Assembly: GCA_003282155.1 (NCBI GenBank)
Contig: QBZY01000002.1
Span: forward strand, 1 to 64,000
Length of the DNA: 64,000 bases
Reading direction: 5' to 3'
DNA from: Pelagibacteraceae bacterium AG-337-I02
GTDB lineage: Bacteria > Pseudomonadota > Alphaproteobacteria > HIMB59 > GCA-002718135
The notes under the pieces were generated by a model, which was given only the letters and a program-made list of their open reading frames with translations, was not told the DNA's origin and searched no databases. Position 1 is the first letter of the stretch; each line of letters begins with the position of its first letter. Made by a program: the position numbers and the translations under genes. Of this stretch, positions 57,636 to 64,000 are shown piece by piece.

Positions 57636-58793
57636 ATGTTTTCTGAAAACTTGAATAAATTAAAGAAAAAAATGTCCGAGAATAATATTGATCTCTCAAT
57701 TATAACTGATGATGACTCTATATATTATTTTACTGGATATCACGACTTCCTTCATATGGATTTTTATCGACCAACATTATTAGTTGTTTCAAATGATCAT
57801 AAAACTTATTTAATAACACCACTTCTTGATGTTTTATTAGTACCAGAGGATTGTCCTGTAGATGCAGTTGAAACATGGAATGACGGTATTGGAAATGAAT
57901 GGAGAGAATTATTACCTCAAATCATTAATCAGCATAAAAATATTTTTATTGAAAAATTTAAAATCAACCCAATGGTTAAAAGTTATTTAGACGAAATACT
58001 TCAAGATCATCCTGAGGATTTAACTAAATTAATTGATAATATAAGAATGATTAAATCTAATCTTGAATTGAATATAGCTCGTCATGCTGGTGAAGTTGGA
58101 ATGGCTATGATGGAAGCAGCAAAAAAAACAATTGGTCATAATGTTCCTGAGTATGAGGTTGCACTTGCGCAATCACAAGCTGGAACAAGAAAAGCTGCAG
58201 AGCTTTTAAAAAAATTTTATCCTGATAATATTAATATGTCTCCAAATATTCACTTTTTACCAGTTATGACATCAGGTCATGATTTACCTAAAACTCACCA
58301 TCGTGCTTCAACCAAAATTATAAAAAAAGGTGATCCCGTATTCGTATGTTATTGTGGTTCTACAAATTTTCATAGGTTTAAATTAGGTTTTGACAGAATA
58401 TTTTGGGTAGAAGAAATTCAATCCGATGAGCAAATAAAAGCTTTTGAGACTGCAGTTAAATCTCAAAAAGCGGCTCTTGAAATTCTTGGTCCTGGAGTTA
58501 CAGCTGAAGAAGTTCATGCTGCTTATGCAGATACTATACAGTCTGAAGGATACCCGTATCCTACTTTTCGATGTGGAAGAGGTACAGGTTTTAGTTTTTT
58601 AGAGGAGCCACAATTAGTAGTAGGTAACAAAACAGTACTTGAACCTGGAATGGTATTTGCAGTTGATGGAGGAGCAAGTGCAAATAATTTTAGATCACAG
58701 GTTGGTGATAGTTTTATTATTACAAAAGAAGGATACGAACAAATTACACATCATTCTAAAAATTTTGATGATCTAATAATTCCACATGGATGA
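57636..58793 (+). CDS. M24 creatinase-fold hydrolase lacking metal ligands
   Basis: A 385-residue pita-bread-fold protein of the Xaa-Pro peptidase/creatinase superfamily. The N-terminal domain has IDLSIITDDDSIYYFTGYHD and the C-terminal domain starts near MIKSNLELNIARHAGEVGMA. The metal residues of true peptidases are absent: the two Asp of DxG...SDxTR are replaced (FVCYCGSTNFHRFKLGFDR), the His motif reads CGRGTGFSFLEEP, and the Glu positions read AVDGGA and QVGDSF. Metal-free relatives include creatinase (creatine to sarcosine and urea) and ectoine hydrolase DoeA/EutD. Sarcosine oxidase nearby favours a creatinase-like or ring-opening role. It overlaps the next gene by 8 bases. Confidence 0.85.
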   Translation: MFSENLNKLKKKMSENNIDLSIITDDDSIYYFTGYHDFLHMDFYRPTLLVVSNDHKTYLITPLLDVLLVPEDCPVDAVETWNDGIGNEWRELLPQIINQHKNIFIEKFKINPMVKSYLDEILQDHPEDLTKLIDNIRMIKSNLELNIARHAGEVGMAMMEAAKKTIGHNVPEYEVALAQSQAGTRKAAELLKKFYPDNINMSPNIHFLPVMTSGHDLPKTHHRASTKIIKKGDPVFVCYCGSTNFHRFKLGFDRIFWVEEIQSDEQIKAFETAVKSQKAALEILGPGVTAEEVHAAYADTIQSEGYPYPTFRCGRGTGFSFLEEPQLVVGNKTVLEPGMVFAVDGGASANNFRSQVGDSFIITKEGYEQITHHSKNFDDLIIPHG

Positions 58794-59811
58794 AGTAACT
58801 GTATTTAATACACACTGCTGTGGTGAAATTGGAGATGTAGTGACTGGAATTAAAGGTTTGAAGTTTAATTCACCTGAGGAAGCCTCTAAAAAACTTTTTT
58901 TAGATAAAAAATGGAGAAATTTTTTTTTAAATGAACCTCGAGGAGGGATCTTTAAACATTGTAATATTATTTTAGAACCTTCAAATAAAAATGCAGATGC
59001 TGGATTTGTCATTATGGAACCAGAAGATAATCCTCCAATGAGCGGATCAAATACAATTTGTGTAACAACAGTCTTATTAGAAAAAAATATTGTTCAAATG
59101 AAATATCCTAAAACAATGCTTACACTTGAAGCTCCTGGTGGTTTAATAAAAGTTGTTGCTGATTGTGAAAATAAGAAAGTTAAAAGTGTCACTTTAACTA
59201 ATCTTGCCTGCTTTGCTGATAAAATAGATGTAGATTTAAAGACTAAAAATTATGGTACAATTAAAGTAAGTACTGCTTTTGGCGGTGACAGTTTTTTGAT
59301 CTGTAAAGCTAGTGATTTTAATCTCAAAATTGAACCACAAAATGCAATTAAATTTGTAAATGTTGCTAAAGAATTATTGATTGAAGCAAATGCATCTATT
59401 GGATTTGAACATCCCACAATTAAACGATTAGACTATCTTTCCTTTTGCCAATTTGTTGAACCGTTAAAAAAAAATAATCAATCATTACTTACAGGAATAA
59501 ACACAGTTGTTATACGACCTGGAAAACTTGATCGTTCACCTTGTGGTACAGGCACTTCAGCAAGATTAGCAGTAATGAAAGAAAAAAACGAAATACAAAT
59601 AAATGAAGAATTTATATCAAAGTCTATTATAGGATCTTCATTTAAAGCAAGTATTGAAAAGGAAATTCAAATTAATAACAAAAATTGTATTATTCCAAAA
59701 ATAACAGGTAGTGCATTTATCACGGGTAAACAAAGTTTATATATAGATAAGGATGATCCTTTCCCAGAAGGTTATAGATTAAATGATACATGGCCAGATT
59801 CATCAAGATAA
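58786..59811 (+). CDS. proline racemase-family enzyme with Ser/Cys pair
   Basis: A 341-residue member of the proline racemase superfamily, which includes 4-hydroxyproline 2-epimerases and 3-hydroxyproline dehydratases. The second catalytic Cys is present (Cys253, in RSPCGTGTSARLAVM), but the first is Ser86 (PPMSGSNTI) where CGH is usual. The substrate-binding N-terminus reads VFNTHCCGEIGDVV instead of DxHTxGxP. Such S/C members are known in this superfamily and act on imino acids. It ends the eight-gene run, overlapping the M24 gene by 8 bases; a cyclic imino acid intermediate of the pathway is a plausible substrate. Confidence 0.85.
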   Translation: MDEVTVFNTHCCGEIGDVVTGIKGLKFNSPEEASKKLFLDKKWRNFFLNEPRGGIFKHCNIILEPSNKNADAGFVIMEPEDNPPMSGSNTICVTTVLLEKNIVQMKYPKTMLTLEAPGGLIKVVADCENKKVKSVTLTNLACFADKIDVDLKTKNYGTIKVSTAFGGDSFLICKASDFNLKIEPQNAIKFVNVAKELLIEANASIGFEHPTIKRLDYLSFCQFVEPLKKNNQSLLTGINTVVIRPGKLDRSPCGTGTSARLAVMKEKNEIQINEEFISKSIIGSSFKASIEKEIQINNKNCIIPKITGSAFITGKQSLYIDKDDPFPEGYRLNDTWPDSSR

Positions 59812-59887
59812 CTGTGCTTAAATAACACTAGTATGGCAAGTTAATTCATTTTACTTTCATCAAGTATTCTAATAATTAATAAAACAA

Positions 59888-61153
59888 ATGACAAAATTTA
59901 ATGCCTGGAATGTAATTAAGAACGGTTTAAACGGTCAGTCTTATTGGACTAGACAATGGCGTGATCCAGAACCAAAAAGTAGTTATGATGTAGTAATAAT
60001 TGGGGGAGGTTTACACGGTCTTGCCACAGCATATTATTTAGCAAAGAATCATAATATAAAAAATGTAGCTGTCTTAGAAAAAGGCTGGATTGGTGGAGGA
60101 AACGCTGGACGTAATACAACTATTGTAAGATCAAATTATATGATGCCAGGCAACCACGAATTTTACGAACATTCTTTAAAGTTATGGGAAAATTTAAGTC
60201 ACGAATTAAATTATAATGTAATGTTTAGCCAACGAGCTCATGTTTCGTTATTTCATAGCCCTGGTGCTAAAGATTCAGTTTCACGGATTTATAATATTAT
60301 GCGACTCCATGGAACTGATGCAGAACTTTGGGATTTAAAAACTTTAAAGAAAAAAATTCCACATTTAAATTATCATAATTCTAGATTTCCAATACTTGGG
60401 GCTGCAGTTCAAAAAAGAGCTGGTAATGCAAGACACGATGCAGTTGCATGGGGTTATGCAAGGGCTGCTGATACATTAGGTGTAGATATATTTCAAAATT
60501 GTGAAGTTACAGGTTTTACAAGAAAGAATGGAAATATTGAAAGTATTCAAACTTCAAGAGGAATTATAAAAGGAAAGAAAATAGGATTTGCTGTTGCTGG
60601 TAATACTTCGGTATTATGGCAAATGGCAGAATTAGGTAACCTACCAATTGAGTCTCATAAATTACAAGCATTTGTATCCGAAGCAGTAAAACCACTTCTA
60701 GATCAGGTTGTTGTTTACGGCGTGGGTGGTGCACATTTCTATATATCTCAGTCTGATAAAGGAAGTATGGTGTTTGGTGGGGATCTTGATTGGTATAAAT
60801 CATATGCGCAAAGAGGAAATCTGCCTATGGTTCAAGATGTTGCTGAAGCAGCTATGGCAATATTTCCATCACTTGGTAGAATTAGATTACTCCGTCATTG
60901 GGCGGGAGTTATGGATATGACAATGGATGGATCATTTTTTATTTGTAAAACGCCGATATCTAATCTCTATTTAAATGCAGGTTGGAACTATGGAGGTTTT
61001 AAGGCTAGTCCCGCATCAGGCTGGTATTTTGCTGACTTAATTGCAAATGAGAGCCCACACAATTATGTACAGAATCATAATTTAGAGAGATTTGAAAAAG
61101 GTATCAACATAGATGAACGTGGTGCTGGACCTGATCCTAAATTGCATGGTTAA
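59888..61153 (+). CDS. soxB: sarcosine oxidase subunit beta (heterotetrameric)
   Basis: The FAD/FMN-bearing subunit that oxidises sarcosine to glycine. The 421 residues start with NVIKNGLNGQSYWTRQWRDP, typical of SoxB, then the FAD motif DVVIIGGGLHGLATAYYLAK, EKGWIGGGNAGRNTTIVRSN and NARHDAVAWGYARAADTLG, whose His is the expected covalent FMN site. The C-terminal LYLNAGWNYGGFKASPASGW is also family-typical. It follows the racemase gene by 76 bases, the largest gap in this block, so it may have its own promoter. soxD begins directly after its stop. Confidence 0.95.
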   Translation: MTKFNAWNVIKNGLNGQSYWTRQWRDPEPKSSYDVVIIGGGLHGLATAYYLAKNHNIKNVAVLEKGWIGGGNAGRNTTIVRSNYMMPGNHEFYEHSLKLWENLSHELNYNVMFSQRAHVSLFHSPGAKDSVSRIYNIMRLHGTDAELWDLKTLKKKIPHLNYHNSRFPILGAAVQKRAGNARHDAVAWGYARAADTLGVDIFQNCEVTGFTRKNGNIESIQTSRGIIKGKKIGFAVAGNTSVLWQMAELGNLPIESHKLQAFVSEAVKPLLDQVVVYGVGGAHFYISQSDKGSMVFGGDLDWYKSYAQRGNLPMVQDVAEAAMAIFPSLGRIRLLRHWAGVMDMTMDGSFFICKTPISNLYLNAGWNYGGFKASPASGWYFADLIANESPHNYVQNHNLERFEKGINIDERGAGPDPKLHG

Positions 61154-61438
61154 ATGATTAGAATCAATTGTCCTTATTGTGGTGAAAGAGATCATAGTGA
61201 ATTTAGTTATGGTGGAGATGCTACAATAAAATATCCATCTTTAGACTCCTCTGAAAAAGAATGGACTGAAGCAATATTTTTTAGAAAAAATATAAAAGGT
61301 TTTCAATTAGAAACATGGCATCATACTAATGGATGTAGAATGTGGTTAGAGATTGAACGCTCAACAGTAACTCATGAAATTAGAAGTGTGAAACCCTGTC
61401 ATCCAGATTTAAAGAAAGTTGTAGAAAATAATAAATGA
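61154..61438 (+). CDS. soxD: sarcosine oxidase subunit delta
   Basis: Small zinc-binding subunit of heterotetrameric sarcosine oxidase, 94 residues. Seen: the N-terminal INCPYCGERDHSEFSYGGDA with the Cys-x2-Cys and His ligand pattern, and QLETWHHTNGCRMWLEIERS with the further conserved Cys. It abuts soxB with no gap and overlaps soxA by 4 bases (ATGA). Confidence 0.94.
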   Translation: MIRINCPYCGERDHSEFSYGGDATIKYPSLDSSEKEWTEAIFFRKNIKGFQLETWHHTNGCRMWLEIERSTVTHEIRSVKPCHPDLKKVVENNK

Positions 61439-64000
61439 AAACAAGTAGATTAAAAAATTATGGAAAAATTAATAGAAATAATGTTTTATCTTTTACTTGG
61501 GATAATAAAAAATTCAAAGGTTTTGAAGGTGATACATTAGCATCAGCATTGCTAGCTAATAATATTGGAGTTGTTGGAAGAAGTTTTAAATATCATAGAC
61601 CAAGAGGAATATTTTCAAGTGGGGTTGAGGAATCTGGTGCTTTAGTAACTGTAGGATTAAAAGATAGAAGAGACCCTAATGTAAGGGCAACTACTCAAGA
61701 ATTATATGATGGTTTAAAAGCAAGTGGTCAAAATGCTTTCCCCAATGTAAATTTTGATCTTGCTGGAATTAATAATTATCTAGGTAGGTTTTTTGCATCT
61801 GGTTTTTATTATAAAACTTTTATGGGAATACCACCTTTTGAATGGGGAAAAGGTACAGCTATATGGATGTTTTTTGAAAAGTTTATTAGGAAAGCTGCTG
61901 GAATGGGAAGTGCTTCTACGTTACCTGATCCAGATTCTTATGAACACGCACACGATTTTTGTGATGTAATTATTGTAGGTTCAGGGCCATCCGGTATTGC
62001 AGCTGCAATTGAGGCAGCGGAGAAAAAATTAGATGTTATTTTAGTAGAGCAAGACAGTCTTATTGGAGGAGATCAACTTTCAGATAATGAATTTGATAGC
62101 TCACATATTGAAAATCAAATTAAAAACCTTGGTATAAAAGTAATGACTAGGACAACAGCATTTGGATTATACGATAATTGTGTTGTTGGTTTACTGGAAA
62201 GAGTAACAGATCATTTATCGTTACCAGATAAAACATTACCACGTCAAAGATTTTGGACTATTAGAGCTAAACATATAATTGTTGGTGCGGGAGCAATAGA
62301 AAGACATATTGCATTTAATAATAATGATATTCCTGGCGTAATGACGGTGAATGCTTCAAAGCATTATTTAAATAGATATGGAGTACTAACAGGTAAAAAA
62401 ATTGTAATTACTACAAATAATGACTCTGTTTATGAAACTGCAGAACTATTATCTGAAGCTGGAGCAAATGTTACTGTTCTTGACTCACGAACCAATTTTG
62501 AAATTGAAACGAACAATACTTTTGAAATTAGAAGAGGGTATGTGCCTTATAATATTAATGGTTCAAAAAAAATTGATAGTTTAGATATATCAAAAAGTGA
62601 AAATATTAATAAATCTGAAACAATAAATTGTGATCAAGTCTTATTATCAGGTGGTTGGTCTCCTGCAGTACATTTGTTATCGCATAGAGGTGTAAAGCCT
62701 AAATGGGATTATGAAAATGCATGTTTTTTACCAAGTGATACCAAAGAGAATATCACAATGATAGGTTCTTCGAGAGGATTATGGAATAAAAATGATTGTA
62801 TTGCTTCTGGAGTTGCAGGCGCTACTGATGCATTAAATCGTTTAGGAATTTCCAAAACAAATTATTTTTTTCCAAAACCTGGTGGATGGAAAAATCCAAT
62901 AAAACCACTTTACGAAGTTAAGTATAATAAATCTAGATCAAAAAGTTTTGTTGATTATCAACACGATGTAACTTCAGATGATGTAAGACTGGCACACCGT
63001 GAGGGTTTCATTTCAGTAGAGCATCTTAAAAGATATACAACTTTGGGTATGGCTAACGATCAGGGAAAGATGGGAAACATTATTGGATTATCCTTAATGG
63101 CTGATCTTTTAAATAAAGAAATTCCGGAAGTTGGAACGACAGTATTCAGACCTCCTTATACTCCAATTTCTATTGGAGCTTTAAGTGGAAGAAATGTTGG
63201 AAAACATTTTAGACCATTAAGAGTTACGCCAATGCATCAATGGAATATTGATCATGGTGCTAAAATGATTGAAGTAGGTTTGTACCAAAGACCTTGGTAT
63301 TATCCAAAAGAAAATGAAACTTTAAGTGACTCTTATATAAGAGAAGCAACAACAGTAAGAAGAACAGTTGGTGTTTGTGATGTAACCTCACTAGGTAAGA
63401 TTGCTATTCAAGGACCGGACTCTACCGAATTTTTAAATAGAATTTATTCGAATGGTTTTTCAAAACTACAAGTTGGAAAAGCTAGATACGGTATCATGTT
63501 GCGTGATGACGGTATTGTAATGGATGATGGCACATCTTGGAGATTAGCAGAAAATGAATATTTTATGACGACATCTACAGGTGAAGCTGCAAAAGTAATG
63601 TCATGGTTAGAAGAATTACTTCAAACTAGATGGACAGATCTTAATGTTAATGTGACTAGTATTTCTGAACAATGGGCAGGCGTATCAGTAGCAGGACCTA
63701 AATCGAGAGAAGTTCTTAATAATTGTGTCCAAGATTCTTTAGTTATAACTAATAATCACTTACCTTTTATGGGTGTTACCTCAACTTTTCTTAAAGGTAA
63801 AATGCCTTGTAGAATTGCAAGAATTAGTTTCTCTGGTGAATTAGCTTTTGAAGTTTATGTTAAATCAGATTTTGCTAATACAATGATGGACTTACTTTGG
63901 GAAAATACAAAAAAATATGATGGGTGTTTATATGGATTAGAGGCTTTAGGTGCACTTAGAGTAGAAAAAGGTCATGTGACAGCTGCAGAGCTTGATGGAA
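61435..64000 (+). CDS. soxA: sarcosine oxidase subunit alpha, 3' end cut by window
   Basis: The ATG at 61435 overlaps the soxD stop, and the frame stays open to the window edge (855 complete codons), so roughly the last 150 residues are missing by comparison with the usual length near 1000. Domains in order: a ferredoxin-like N-terminus (FKGFEGDTLASALLANNIGV, then SFKYHRPRGIFSSG), a pyridine-nucleotide/FAD domain (DVIIVGSGPSGIAAAIEAAE), and a GcvT-like folate domain beginning near VGVCDVTSLGKIAIQGPDS. The last visible residues, ALRVEKGHVTAAELDG, are typical. It passes the sarcosine methyl group to tetrahydrofolate as methylene-THF. soxG should follow beyond the edge. Confidence 0.95.
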   Translation, partial: MKTSRLKNYGKINRNNVLSFTWDNKKFKGFEGDTLASALLANNIGVVGRSFKYHRPRGIFSSGVEESGALVTVGLKDRRDPNVRATTQELYDGLKASGQNAFPNVNFDLAGINNYLGRFFASGFYYKTFMGIPPFEWGKGTAIWMFFEKFIRKAAGMGSASTLPDPDSYEHAHDFCDVIIVGSGPSGIAAAIEAAEKKLDVILVEQDSLIGGDQLSDNEFDSSHIENQIKNLGIKVMTRTTAFGLYDNCVVGLLERVTDHLSLPDKTLPRQRFWTIRAKHIIVGAGAIERHIAFNNNDIPGVMTVNASKHYLNRYGVLTGKKIVITTNNDSVYETAELLSEAGANVTVLDSRTNFEIETNNTFEIRRGYVPYNINGSKKIDSLDISKSENINKSETINCDQVLLSGGWSPAVHLLSHRGVKPKWDYENACFLPSDTKENITMIGSSRGLWNKNDCIASGVAGATDALNRLGISKTNYFFPKPGGWKNPIKPLYEVKYNKSRSKSFVDYQHDVTSDDVRLAHREGFISVEHLKRYTTLGMANDQGKMGNIIGLSLMADLLNKEIPEVGTTVFRPPYTPISIGALSGRNVGKHFRPLRVTPMHQWNIDHGAKMIEVGLYQRPWYYPKENETLSDSYIREATTVRRTVGVCDVTSLGKIAIQGPDSTEFLNRIYSNGFSKLQVGKARYGIMLRDDGIVMDDGTSWRLAENEYFMTTSTGEAAKVMSWLEELLQTRWTDLNVNVTSISEQWAGVSVAGPKSREVLNNCVQDSLVITNNHLPFMGVTSTFLKGKMPCRIARISFSGELAFEVYVKSDFANTMMDLLWENTKKYDGCLYGLEALGALRVEKGHVTAAELDG

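Noticed and set aside
57636-58793. Xaa-Pro aminopeptidase
   Set aside because: The metal-binding Asp, His and Glu residues needed for peptidase activity are absent.

Overview
The window is visibly AT-rich, nearly all coding, and has very short gaps between genes, with many 1-, 4- and 8-base overlaps. The proteins look alphaproteobacterial: a plant-type GshA, an NAD-dependent formate dehydrogenase of the Pseudomonas sp. 101 type, the Alph_Pro_TM (TIGR02186) family, a short-LID adenylate kinase, and ribosomal gene order. The most likely source is a streamlined marine alphaproteobacterium (SAR11-like or HIMB59/AEGEAN-169-like). That placement is inference from composition and gene content, not a phylogenetic result.

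Layout. Positions 1-10.2 kb hold small housekeeping and transport blocks. These are the end of a TlyA-type RNA methyltransferase, aroC, fabI and pdxH, then a six-gene minus-strand operon (TSUP permease, unknown membrane protein, Alph_Pro_TM protein, UspA-like protein, pyrE, nucleotidyltransferase). A YeiH-type permease, a tungstate-type ABC permease coupled to moeA, and a TusA-like protein follow. Positions 10.2-12.7 kb hold a previously unlisted 40-residue lipoprotein gene, a formate dehydrogenase, an HPP membrane protein and tRNA-Thr. Positions 12.7-42.5 kb form one almost continuous gene-expression supercluster: rlmB (opposite strand), tRNA-Tyr, tRNA-Gly, tuf, tRNA-Trp, secE-nusG-rplKA, an L10 leader, rplJL-rpoBC, rpsLG-fusA, then S10, spc and alpha operons to rplQ. 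No rpmD (L30) lies between rpsE and rplO, and no second tuf lies after fusA. Positions 42.5-49.7 kb hold crcB, an RluA-family synthase, lipB, tRNA-Leu, mgtE, gshA-gshB, bioY and a ROK kinase.

The accessory part is 49.7-64.0 kb. A succinate-semialdehyde dehydrogenase-type gene diverges from a tight eight-gene run: amidinotransferase, EutA-like, EutB-like, EutC-like, an unusual PLP enzyme, an M20 amidohydrolase, an M24 creatinase-fold hydrolase without metal ligands, and a Ser/Cys proline-racemase-family enzyme. It is followed by heterotetrameric sarcosine oxidase genes soxB, soxD and soxA, the last running off the window. EutABC are the hydroxyectoine-utilisation proteins, but the usual ectoine hydrolase and the aspartoacylase-type deacetylase (EutD/EutE) are replaced here by different M24 and M20 enzymes, with an amidinotransferase added. 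This looks like an undescribed catabolic pathway for a nitrogen-rich osmolyte or guanidino compound. Sarcosine oxidase could supply one-carbon units that end at the formate dehydrogenase in the same window. The substrate is not established by the sequence.
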